From the NCBI RefSeq assembly GCF_029277445.1, contig NZ_CP119566.1, positions 2,668,001 to 2,732,000 of the forward strand: 64,000 nucleotides of DNA, read 5' to 3'. Position 1 is the stretch's first letter, and every line of letters starts with the position of its first letter. The DNA comes from Pararhizobium qamdonense. GTDB lineage: Bacteria > Pseudomonadota > Alphaproteobacteria > Rhizobiales > Rhizobiaceae. The notes under the pieces are model-generated. The model did not search any database. It was given only the letters and a program-made list of their open reading frames with translations, and was not told where the DNA came from. The position numbers and the translations under genes are program-made. Shown piece by piece: positions 25,940 through 33,283 of the stretch.

Positions 25940-27951
25940 TATGCTGCACTCCTGATCAGTTCATCAATTTTGATGTGCTTCTTGCCTACGAATTCGATGA
26001 CAGCGCCGGTCTTCGTCTCGACTTCCTGCGCAACGGGACCAACCCAAATTTTCTGGTCAGGATCGGCGCAATATGAGAATTCGTAGATGGACAGGGTGTC
26101 GCCACTGGTGAGCGGCATTTCGCCGACAATCCTATGTAGAACCTTCGTGGTCGCATCGCAGAGAGCGAACAGACCAGCCAGCGACGATAGACCGCCAAGA
26201 ACCTGACCCGCCGTGTTCGAATAAACCGGCGTCGTGGTGTTGCTGTAGCCGCCACCGTTCAACATGTTGATCATGTTCTGGATATTCTGGATTGGCTGCT
26301 GTTCCTTGCGATCCCATGCGTTGATGGCTGACTGCAATTCGAGGTCGGAGCGCTGATCCTTTTGACCGCCAACACCAGCCAGCATTTGCGACGGCAAGAA
26401 GTTGTTTTGGTAGATCGAACCCGCCTGACCAGCCGCATCGAGCTTTTGCCCATTCACGGTGTTCTGATTGCTCAACTGCGAATTGGCAGCATTCATGCGC
26501 TGATCATTCATGCCGAGCATGTTGGCGATGTTGGATTGGTACGATGAATTCTGAAGGTTCAAACCCTGAAGTTGATAATCGCGGTTGGCGTTGAACTGGC
26601 TGTTCATCGCGTTGGCAGCATTGTAGTTCTGTGTCTGCTGGCTGTTCGCGAGGTCACCATAGAGACCCTGACCGGCAAGGCGCTGGCTTTGCTGGCTGTC
26701 GAGGATGTTGGCGTAGTTCGAATTTCCGGCGAGGCGTGCAGCCTGTTGGCTATCGTTCATTGCACCCAACTGGCTGGCAGCGTTCAAGCGGCTATTCTGT
26801 TGGTCCTGCGCCATCGATCCGTACAGCTGGGTGCCCTGCAACCGCTGTTGGTTTTGCGAGTTCTGAAGATCGCCATACAGAGCGGTGCCAGCCTGTCGTG
26901 ACTGTTGCTGTGCCTGACTGGTCTGCGAAAGGTTTGCATTGGCATTCATCGCGTTTTGCGTGTCTTGGTTGGCGAACTGCCCATATTGGTTTGCGGCTGA
27001 CATTTGGTTCTGCCGGTCCACATTGAACTGGTTGGCGTACATTTCAGTCGAGACTTTGCCCATTTCGTTGGCGGCGGTTTGCTCTGCCGAGTTCCGGGCA
27101 TTAGCAAAAGCGTTTGAACCCATCCTGCCCATAGAGGCAGCCTGACTATCGATGCCGGGGTTTGTGACGTTCTTCAGCTTGTTGGCAATTGCGTCGGTTT
27201 GGTTAGACACCATGGCATCAAGCGCTGTGTTCTTGCCCATGTTCGCGCCACTGGCAGTATCGCGTAGGTAATCCATCGCGGGATTGTTGCTGTTTTGAAG
27301 CTGTTGTGCCTGCAACTGCTGAAAACCAGACCCGGCGTTTACAAACTGGTTATAGTTTTGCGCCTGACCAACAGCCGAGTTCTGGAAATTGCCAAGGTTT
27401 TGTGCCTGTTGTGCAGCCGGGTTCGTATAACCCAACATCGACTGGATATTGCCGATTGCCGAGTTGGTGTAATTCCCCAAACCTTGTGCAGCCTGCGCAG
27501 CACCATTGGTATAGTTGGCATTGCCAGCCGCTTGGGCGAGGGCGGGGTTCTGGAAATTCTGATTGTACTGACCCGGTGCCGAAGGGGTGTTCCCACTGGC
27601 GATTTGCGCCGCCATGGCGTTCGTCGGGTTGGTGCCGAGCGACGTTCCGTTCTGAAGCTGTGAAAGGGTCTGGTTAGCCTGCGTATTGCCGTTCTGTGTC
27701 AGGACACCATTCAGGGCGTTGCTGGCATTGTTCAGGACTGCTGTACCGGTACCGTTGCGGGCGAGGGCTTCAGCCTGTTTCTGGGCATCGAGCGTTGCCT
27801 GCGACTGGTCGGCGATAGTCTTTCCGCCATATGGCTTTGGAGCGCCCGCATTGAACAGGTCGTTCGCTTTTTTATACTGTTCAAGCAAATATGGCTTGGC
27901 ACCATCCCACGGCTCAACTTTTGATGTGGTTTCCTTCGGTGTACTTGGCAT
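25939..27951 (-). CDS. Gln/Asn-rich virion protein with S74-like C-terminal domain
   Basis: The 670-residue protein has an unusual Gln/Asn/Ala-rich body built of imperfect repeats, for example NYTNSAIGNIQSMLGYTNPAAQQAQNL-like and LYGDLQNSQNQQR-like units. The last 75 residues (CDATTKVLHRIVGEM ... YEFSYCADPDQK, VGPVAQEVETKTGAVIEF) match the peptidase-S74 / intramolecular chaperone pattern found at the ends of phage fibres and related virion proteins. The usual Ser of SDxRxK is Cys here, while the Lys is kept. It lies upstream of other putative internal proteins. Function is inferred as structural; whether it self-cleaves is open. Confidence 0.65.
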   Translation of the reverse strand: MPSTPKETTSKVEPWDGAKPYLLEQYKKANDLFNAGAPKPYGGKTIADQSQATLDAQKQAEALARNGTGTAVLNNASNALNGVLTQNGNTQANQTLSQLQNGTSLGTNPTNAMAAQIASGNTPSAPGQYNQNFQNPALAQAAGNANYTNGAAQAAQGLGNYTNSAIGNIQSMLGYTNPAAQQAQNLGNFQNSAVGQAQNYNQFVNAGSGFQQLQAQQLQNSNNPAMDYLRDTASGANMGKNTALDAMVSNQTDAIANKLKNVTNPGIDSQAASMGRMGSNAFANARNSAEQTAANEMGKVSTEMYANQFNVDRQNQMSAANQYGQFANQDTQNAMNANANLSQTSQAQQQSRQAGTALYGDLQNSQNQQRLQGTQLYGSMAQDQQNSRLNAASQLGAMNDSQQAARLAGNSNYANILDSQQSQRLAGQGLYGDLANSQQTQNYNAANAMNSQFNANRDYQLQGLNLQNSSYQSNIANMLGMNDQRMNAANSQLSNQNTVNGQKLDAAGQAGSIYQNNFLPSQMLAGVGGQKDQRSDLELQSAINAWDRKEQQPIQNIQNMINMLNGGGYSNTTTPVYSNTAGQVLGGLSSLAGLFALCDATTKVLHRIVGEMPLTSGDTLSIYEFSYCADPDQKIWVGPVAQEVETKTGAVIEFVGKKHIKIDELIRSAA

Positions 27952-28340
27952 TAATTAAGCTCCTTTTCGAAGTCTTCTTGTTTTTGTTTGAAGCCATTTC
28001 GCAGTAGGAAACGGTGAAATTCCTTTCGTGGCTGACCGGTGATTTTGGTGATACCAAGCGTCTTGCAGAAATCGCAGAACACCAAATGAGCGCGCATAAT
28101 TTCGCGTAGGCTACCGTTCTTCTTGCCTCCCAAAAGCAATACATTGGCGAAACGTTCGTCGTCGAATTCGCCCAATTGCAAAACACAAGCGGCGTTTTCA
28201 GTGGTCAACAAATGCCATTCGTTTGTTTGAAGATTGAGTAGCAATTCAGCTTCGTTGAATACGTCTGGCATGTATGCGATTGCTGACATAAGCCAGTCGC
28301 GAACACGCTGATATTCGTTCTCAGAAAACCCCAAGTTCAT
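27951..28340 (-). CDS. Hypothetical structural-module protein, 129 aa
   Basis: The protein has the layout of small GNAT-like phage proteins: EWHLLTTENAACVLQLGEF, then VLLLGGKKNGSLREIMRAHLVFCDFCKTLGITKI and a basic FLLRNGFKQKQEDFEKEL tail. It recalls a T7 gp13-like internal protein, but this is a visual impression. Its stop overlaps the next gene's start by one base. Enzyme activity should not be assumed. Confidence 0.5.
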   Translation of the reverse strand: MNLGFSENEYQRVRDWLMSAIAYMPDVFNEAELLLNLQTNEWHLLTTENAACVLQLGEFDDERFANVLLLGGKKNGSLREIMRAHLVFCDFCKTLGITKITGQPRKEFHRFLLRNGFKQKQEDFEKELN

Positions 28341-28342
28341 AG

Positions 28343-28630
28343 TCAGACACCGAACAGGGCGTAATCAAACGTCCTGCCCGCCGCACCGGCAATATGACCG
28401 ATGACGAAAGAACCATTGGCAATTGAACTGATAAAATAAACGGATGCCGCCGCATTGGCATTGCGTGGCTGTAGAATGACAGCGCTTCGCGAATTGACTT
28501 TCGGATTGTTAACCGTGGTGGTCGTGCCAGTCGAAAGCGTTGCCGAACCCACGTTATCAAAGGTGGAAACGACTTGATTTAGTACGTCTGCGACAAGGCG
28601 CGAATTGGTGTGATCGTGTACGAATTGCAT
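28343..28630 (-). CDS. Small hypothetical virion protein, 95 aa
   Basis: A beta-rich small protein (ATLSTGTTTTVNNPKVNSRSAVILQPRN, then SVYFISSIANGSFVIGHI) with the look of a head decoration or minor structural protein. A CTAAATA box lies only 4 bp before its ATG, and no clear ribosome binding site is visible. The downstream 129-aa gene starts 3 bp after its stop. Confidence 0.5.
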   Translation of the reverse strand: MQFVHDHTNSRLVADVLNQVVSTFDNVGSATLSTGTTTTVNNPKVNSRSAVILQPRNANAAASVYFISSIANGSFVIGHIAGAAGRTFDYALFGV

Positions 28631-28634
28631 GACT

Positions 28635-28641
28635 TATTTAG
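28635..28641 (-). promoter_or_regulatory. CTAAATA box 1 (upstream of 95-aa virion gene)
   Basis: CTAAATA on the minus strand, 4 bp before the ATG at 28630, in a 31-bp gap. Confidence 0.4.
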
Positions 28642-28661
28642 TGTCAGCAATCGTTTTGCGG

Positions 28662-30173
28662 TTACCGTCTACCGGCTGTTTTACCGTCTACCTGAAGCGA
28701 GAATGCGCGTGTCCAGTTGCCGCCGATAGTCATTTTAAACCGCTGGTACCGGCTGCTTGACCGGAAGTACGCGAACCCCGTTTCGGCGTTACATTCTTCC
28801 AATTCGGACCATGCAATGTCTGAATTTTGTAGTGACTTTGTGCCAACAGAAATACGCGCTGTGCCGTCGCCTTCGAATAGCGGTCTGGCTGCACTTACAA
28901 TAGCAATGTCTGCGTTCGTCTCATTCGGGAACATGCGCGATAGTTGAAATTCCGGCGTTTCAACGCTCAATTCAAGCGGCGGTCCAGAGAACGAATAAAT
29001 CCTGCCGGTGCTATCCATACCCCAAAGCATGGCTTTGCCTCCAGACCAGATTGGGTCATCGAATGAAGCCGGGACACCGTCGAACGAAACAAATTCATCC
29101 AGCTGGTCGATTGTCCAAGGCAGGCTCATGCTATTGAAAATGAAGTGAGTGGTTGCGTCGGCTGTCGTCCATTCGCCTGTCGTATAATTGAAAATCAGCA
29201 TCACGTCGGGTTTGCCAGAAACAGCATTCTTTGACAGATACTGCCACGTTACGAGGGTTTCACGCGGATCGACTGCGACGGTCATCAAGCTGGATTGGGT
29301 GCTGTCAAAAGTCTCCAAAAACCACTTATCGATTTTGCCGTTGCCGATAGGCTGAAGCTGACCGCCCTGAAGCATGTAGAAGCCCGAATCCGATAGAAAG
29401 AAGTGCTTCGATTCAACCGTGACAATGCTTTGTGGCACTGAACAGCCAAGGCCCGTCACCCTGTCCGTGAAGGAAAAAACGTACGGTGCGCCAATATACT
29501 GCATTTGCACAATGCCGCGCTGAAGGATGACGTAGCAGCTGTCATCAGCAACAATGCCTTGCACAGCGCCGAAACCTTGGATGTCCTGAAAATCTGACTG
29601 TGTAGCGGGTGAGGGCGAAAAGTCACTTGGACTCTCGATTCCGGACCATCGGACGCGGTAGGGCACAGCACCGTCCAAGGCATCATAGGTGTTGCCGAGG
29701 ATGACAAAGCCTTTGTGAGTGTTGATATGCCTGCCTTTAACCAGTGTGGTCAGATCGGCAAACTTCACGTCTGTATTCATGTCTATGAGTTGCGGATTGT
29801 CGCTGTAGTTGGTCCAGACGGAAAGCGAACCGTATTCAACGGTTTTCCATGTCTCTGTGCCAGTCGTGAGATAGCCGCCTGTTTTGCTGATATCCAACCA
29901 CTGGCGGTTTGCCGGGTTGAGCTTCATCAGCTTGGTTGCGTTTCCAGCATACACTTTCGCGTTGCCAAGCTTATCCTGACCGACTGCGCTACCCAATGGC
30001 ATGGAAGTCATTGACGTATTTGAATAAAGGCTTGCTGACTTCAGGGGGAAGAACGTGACCTGACCTGGACCAGCGCCAAGACCGGGCGAACAGTTATGCG
30101 CCCGAACGAGACCGGGATTGTTCAGCGCCGGTAGATCGGGCGTGAAGCTGGTGAAGGGAACATCGATCACCAT
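28662..30173 (-). CDS. P22 gp10-like packaged-DNA stabilisation / tail hub protein
   Basis: The 503-residue protein starts IDVPFTSFTPDLPALNNPGLVRAHNCSP and is built of repeated beta-strand modules (GHINTHKGFVILGNTY-like, FFLSDSGFYMLQGGQLQPIG, TVAVDPRETLVTWQYLS, WGMDSTGRIYSFSG). This is characteristic of the beta-propeller gp10 family that plugs the portal after packaging. Upstream it overlaps by 7 bp the gene for a gp4-like adaptor, giving the gene order seen in P22-like head completion modules. Confidence 0.7.
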   Translation of the reverse strand: MVIDVPFTSFTPDLPALNNPGLVRAHNCSPGLGAGPGQVTFFPLKSASLYSNTSMTSMPLGSAVGQDKLGNAKVYAGNATKLMKLNPANRQWLDISKTGGYLTTGTETWKTVEYGSLSVWTNYSDNPQLIDMNTDVKFADLTTLVKGRHINTHKGFVILGNTYDALDGAVPYRVRWSGIESPSDFSPSPATQSDFQDIQGFGAVQGIVADDSCYVILQRGIVQMQYIGAPYVFSFTDRVTGLGCSVPQSIVTVESKHFFLSDSGFYMLQGGQLQPIGNGKIDKWFLETFDSTQSSLMTVAVDPRETLVTWQYLSKNAVSGKPDVMLIFNYTTGEWTTADATTHFIFNSMSLPWTIDQLDEFVSFDGVPASFDDPIWSGGKAMLWGMDSTGRIYSFSGPPLELSVETPEFQLSRMFPNETNADIAIVSAARPLFEGDGTARISVGTKSLQNSDIAWSELEECNAETGFAYFRSSSRYQRFKMTIGGNWTRAFSLQVDGKTAGRR

Positions 30174-30730
30174 GAAGAAGCACCCATGATAATGGTGCCG
30201 GTGACGCGCCCGCGACGGTCGTCTTCTGCAACGATGCTCAAAGCCTCATTGAGCGCCGCCTGTTCGATCTGCACGCCTTCCGGGTCTTTGGTCCATTCAT
30301 AGAAGGACTTCAGCACGGCGGCGATATAGACATTGGGGAACCGTTCAAACAGCCAGTTCGATTGGGTCGCGGTCAAATCCGGAAATGCGGATGAATATTG
30401 AAAGCCGATGGAGCTATCAGGCGATCCAACAAAGACAATGCTGTTGCCGTCGCGATAATATCCAACCTCGTTTTCCTGCAATACCGCGTTCATCGGCGCA
30501 ATGGGGCGATACGTGATGCCAGCGCTGCCGGTGATGGTGCGGATTTCGCGGAAATCCGAAGGCAGCGTTGCCCTGTTCGCGGCGACATTAAGGGTCACGG
30601 TCTTTTCAGCAAGGTAATGCTTCACGATTGTCCGGAGAGAAGACTCGGCGCGTGTGATGAAGGCTGCAATCGGCGCGTCTGTGCGGATGGTGTATGAGTC
30701 GATTTGCTCAATGAATTCGTCGTAGGTCAT
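30167..30730 (-). CDS. Head-tail adaptor, P22 gp4-like
   Basis: The 187-residue protein has MTYDEFIEQIDSYTIRTDAPIAAFITRAESSLRTIV at the N-terminus, then TLPSDFREIRTITG and NVYIAAVLKSFYEWTKDPEGVQI. This matches the pattern of phage head-tail adaptor proteins of the gp4 type, which bind below the portal. Its stop overlaps the gp10-like gene start. The gene order supports the assignment. Confidence 0.7.
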   Translation of the reverse strand: MTYDEFIEQIDSYTIRTDAPIAAFITRAESSLRTIVKHYLAEKTVTLNVAANRATLPSDFREIRTITGSAGITYRPIAPMNAVLQENEVGYYRDGNSIVFVGSPDSSIGFQYSSAFPDLTATQSNWLFERFPNVYIAAVLKSFYEWTKDPEGVQIEQAALNEALSIVAEDDRRGRVTGTIIMGASSW

Positions 30731-30731
30731 A

Positions 30732-31079
30732 TTAGAGACTCCACGTCGATGTGCGGAGCTTCGAATAGTCGCTGTCGTTCAGGCGTCTGCGCAGCGCTTG
30801 CTTGTCGTCAATGATGCCTTCACGTTGCCATTGCCAATACAGTTGGCTTGGAATGCTGGCTTGCTTGACCAAGTTTCCGTGCGAGCCGGTCGCGTTGAAA
30901 TCGGCGGCTTCAGCAGCGTTTGCATCAAACAGCGTTTGCAGGTCGGGCGATGACCAACGCATGTGCAGCTTGTCGCCTTCACGGTGCATGTAAAACGTAA
31001 TTCCGGACTCTTCCGTCCATGAAACAGTCTGTCCATCCGGCACCAAACAGCCAGCGTTAAATTCGTCCATTCCTTTCAT
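30732..31079 (-). CDS. Hypothetical structural-module protein, 115 aa
   Basis: From 31079 (MKGMDEFNAG) the protein is 115 residues, with TVSWTEESGITFYMHREGDKLHMRW and a C-terminal helical QLYWQWQREGIIDDKQALRRRL. An internal Met at codon 4 has AAGGA directly upstream and may be the real start. No family is recognised; it ends 1 bp before the gp4-like gene. It begins a transcription unit after a terminator and a CTAAATA box. Confidence 0.5.
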   Translation of the reverse strand: MKGMDEFNAGCLVPDGQTVSWTEESGITFYMHREGDKLHMRWSSPDLQTLFDANAAEAADFNATGSHGNLVKQASIPSQLYWQWQREGIIDDKQALRRRLNDSDYSKLRTSTWSL

Positions 31080-31098
31080 CCATTTTGTCTCGTTCGTG

Positions 31099-31105
31099 TA
31101 TTTAG
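31099..31105 (-). promoter_or_regulatory. CTAAATA box 2 (directly after capsid terminator)
   Basis: CTAAATA on the minus strand, 19 bp before ATG 31079 and just downstream of the capsid terminator. A new promoter would be needed at this point. Confidence 0.5.
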
Positions 31106-31113
31106 CGAACCGA

Positions 31114-31143
31114 CAAAAAAAGAGCGCCCTTTCGAGCGCCCTT
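31114..31143 (-). terminator. Intrinsic terminator after major capsid gene
   Basis: On the minus strand AAGGGCGC / GCGCTCTT (8 bp with one G-T) closes an 8-nt loop and is followed by a T-run. It lies 25 bp past the capsid stop. Confidence 0.75.
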
Positions 31144-31168
31144 GAGTTATTCCCTGAAGTTGGTGTTA

Positions 31169-32095
31169 TCAGCCGTTCAGGTCAGCTACCTTGCCGTTGC
31201 CAGCTTCATTGAGGCATTCAAGCGTCAATTCGGTGATCAGCTGGAACTTGTCAGAGTCACCAGTCTTGGCGAGATTGACCTTCTCCATCGAACGAACAAC
31301 AGCCTGATTCCAAAGCGAAGGATCAAAGCCGATGACGGTCGTTGCCGACATGAAGCGGTGCGGGAGGATATCGACGGTGCCGAAGTCCGAAACGTAGACA
31401 TCGACGCTCTGGTGAACGGTCTTGTCCTTTGCCTGCTGTTGCTTCTGACCGCCACCAACAAAGGTGGAAATCTTCGACTTCAGCGTGCCCGGTGCGATGA
31501 CCTTCTTCGGATCACCACCGGCATTCCAGATGCCCTGAAGCATGTTGATAAACATAGCTTCGGTAAGAGGGCGTGCCGTGCCAGCGGTTACCGCGCCGAC
31601 AGCGCCGCCAGTATAACCAGCCGTCGCGCCGGTTGCGCCGTGATTGGAGTTGGTCTTAATCCAAGCTTCTGCACCACCGAGCTTGCGAGCGCCGGTCGCG
31701 ACTGAAGGATTGGCAGACACAAGAGCGGCTTCAAGGTCACGTTTCAATTCTTTGCCCGCCTTCGCGATCTGGCGAGCGAGTTCGTCACTGGTGCCAGCCG
31801 TCGAAACAGCCTGAAGGGTGCCGCTGACTACCCCAACCTTTGAAAAAATCTGTGCCTGATTGGCGAGACGAACCGGACCAGCAAGCGTTGCGTCGGATGC
31901 ATCAGCACCTTCGACTGCGGCATTGTCCTTGTTCGGAGCGGCAAGCGTGTCCTGAAGCCATTCATGCTTCGTAGCGGTTGCCTTGGTCTTGCCGATGGCG
32001 GAAACGAACGGGGTTTCCTCAGGCGAGATCATGGACACGATAGATGCGAGGTCTTCTTTGACGTGTGAGACTGCAGTAGTAATAAGTGTGGGCAT
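31169..32095 (-). CDS. Major capsid protein, SU10/DUF5309 type
   Basis: The 308-residue protein begins TLITTAVSHVKEDLASIVSMISPEETPFVSAIGK. It continues with KHEWLQDTLAAP, RLANQAQIFSKVGVVSGTLQAVSTAGTSDELARQI and GKELKRDLEAALVSAN, all hallmarks of the DUF5309/SU10 major capsid family. An insertion with GGAEAWIKTNSNHGATG follows, and the end has SVDVYVSDFGTVDILPHRFM. It forms the head shell. It is translated after the scaffold with a 13-bp gap and a GGAGAAGG ribosome binding site, and is followed by a terminator, as expected for the most abundant virion protein. Confidence 0.88.
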   Translation of the reverse strand: MPTLITTAVSHVKEDLASIVSMISPEETPFVSAIGKTKATATKHEWLQDTLAAPNKDNAAVEGADASDATLAGPVRLANQAQIFSKVGVVSGTLQAVSTAGTSDELARQIAKAGKELKRDLEAALVSANPSVATGARKLGGAEAWIKTNSNHGATGATAGYTGGAVGAVTAGTARPLTEAMFINMLQGIWNAGGDPKKVIAPGTLKSKISTFVGGGQKQQQAKDKTVHQSVDVYVSDFGTVDILPHRFMSATTVIGFDPSLWNQAVVRSMEKVNLAKTGDSDKFQLITELTLECLNEAGNGKVADLNG

Positions 32096-32108
32096 TTTTG
32101 CCTTCTCC

Positions 32109-33005
32109 TTAAAGTAGATTCTTGATTAGAGCCGCCGCATCTGCAACGGAACGTGAGTTGTTGAACTTTTCGAAAGTCGCCCGATCATGATCGGTCTTCC
32201 GTGAAGTTTCCTTCTGCGAAAGAATTGGCTTCTTGCTGATCTTCTCGACAACTGCCGGAATGCTCTTTTGGGCTTTCTGTGCCTGAACATTCTGATAAAG
32301 GATGTCGATAATTCGATGATCGCTGATGCCGCGAATTTCATTTTCCGAAAAACCGGTATCGATCAGATATTGAGTGATATCGCCAAACACTTCATTTGAT
32401 TTGGCAGCATCCTTCAGTTCTGGATACTTCTCGTAAAAACGTGCGCTGGATTCCTGAAGTGCGGCTTTATGCTGCTCGGCTTCGTATTCGGATGCCTTCT
32501 GTTTAAGATGCATTTCCGTTTCGTAAAGCTGGCGAACTGCATTTTCACGTTTCTCCCAAATCGCCTTTTGACGGACGTATTCACCGGGATCGTTTTCAGC
32601 AAGGAAATCAAAATCCGGAACTTCAGCCATACGAAATTCAATGGAGACTTGCTGTTTCAGGGTTTCGAGGTTTTCGAGTGCCTGAGTGCGAAGCTGATTG
32701 ATATCGCGCTGGTTTTCCTGATAGTGTTTACGCTGTTCTGCAATCTCTTGCGTCTTTCGCGTATAATCCTGCTGTCGCAGATAGCTATTGCGGATTTCAG
32801 TTAGGGAAATCTGGTTCCCGTCGATATCGACAAATTGCTCTTCTGGTGTTTCGACAACGTCTTCGGTCGTCGGTTCGTTTTCAACATGCTCTTCCGTTTG
32901 CTCTACCGAGTCTTCAGGCAAGTCGTTCATTTTGGCAATTAGATTTGCCGCTTCATTAACGTCTAATGCAGTTCCCGATTCTGGGATTGTTGCTTCATCT
33001 TCCAT
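32109..33005 (-). CDS. Scaffolding protein
   Basis: The 298-residue protein is acidic and highly helical: an N-terminal Glu/Thr-rich segment (VENEPTTEDVVETPEEQ), a long coiled coil (LRQQDYTRKTQEIAEQRKHYQENQRD) and a basic C-terminal SISKKP / RKTDHDRATFEKFNNSRSVADAAALIKNLL that would bind coat. Size, charge and the place directly before the capsid gene fit the internal scaffold that guides procapsid assembly. A CTAAATA box precedes it. Confidence 0.75.
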   Translation of the reverse strand: MEDEATIPESGTALDVNEAANLIAKMNDLPEDSVEQTEEHVENEPTTEDVVETPEEQFVDIDGNQISLTEIRNSYLRQQDYTRKTQEIAEQRKHYQENQRDINQLRTQALENLETLKQQVSIEFRMAEVPDFDFLAENDPGEYVRQKAIWEKRENAVRQLYETEMHLKQKASEYEAEQHKAALQESSARFYEKYPELKDAAKSNEVFGDITQYLIDTGFSENEIRGISDHRIIDILYQNVQAQKAQKSIPAVVEKISKKPILSQKETSRKTDHDRATFEKFNNSRSVADAAALIKNLL

Positions 33006-33040
33006 TACTTTCTGTGAATTCCGTTTGTATGAATTTGGTT

Positions 33041-33047
33041 TATTTAG
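33041..33047 (-). promoter_or_regulatory. CTAAATA box 3 (upstream of scaffold)
   Basis: On the minus strand the TAA of the preceding small gene lies within CTAAATA; the scaffold ATG is 35 bp further on. Confidence 0.45.
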
Positions 33048-33283
33048 CGATCTTCATTCTTTGACGCTTCGAAGACCGCAAGCTCGACATATTTATCGAC
33101 ACGCAATTTCAGCAGCTTGAAGCCGTGAGCGAGTTCGTGAACTGTCTTCAGAGCTTCAGCATCGCCAATGGTGACGTTCTTGAATGCTTCGAAGATGTCG
33201 GCTTCCACCGCGCTCAAGATCAGCTTGTAATCTTCGTTGTCTTTGAGCCGGATTGCCGCGTTCGCTTTATCAATGGCTTTCAT
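33044..33283 (-). CDS. Small hypothetical protein between portal and scaffold, 79 aa
   Basis: The start at 33283 (MKAIDKANAAIRLKDNEDY) lies inside the last codons of the portal gene, a 14-bp overlap; the longer frame to 33418 would be nested in the portal. The product is helical (LILSAVEADIFEAFKNVTIGDAEALKTVHELAHGFKLLKLRV). No family is recognised. Coupling to the portal and place before the scaffold suggest a minor head or assembly factor. Confidence 0.55.
   Translation of the reverse strand: MKAIDKANAAIRLKDNEDYKLILSAVEADIFEAFKNVTIGDAEALKTVHELAHGFKLLKLRVDKYVELAVFEASKNEDR

Noticed and set aside
26362..27663. Plus-strand ORFs over the Gln/Asn-rich gene
   Set aside because: They arise from the repetitive codons of the minus-strand gene and have Val/Leu-rich low-complexity products.
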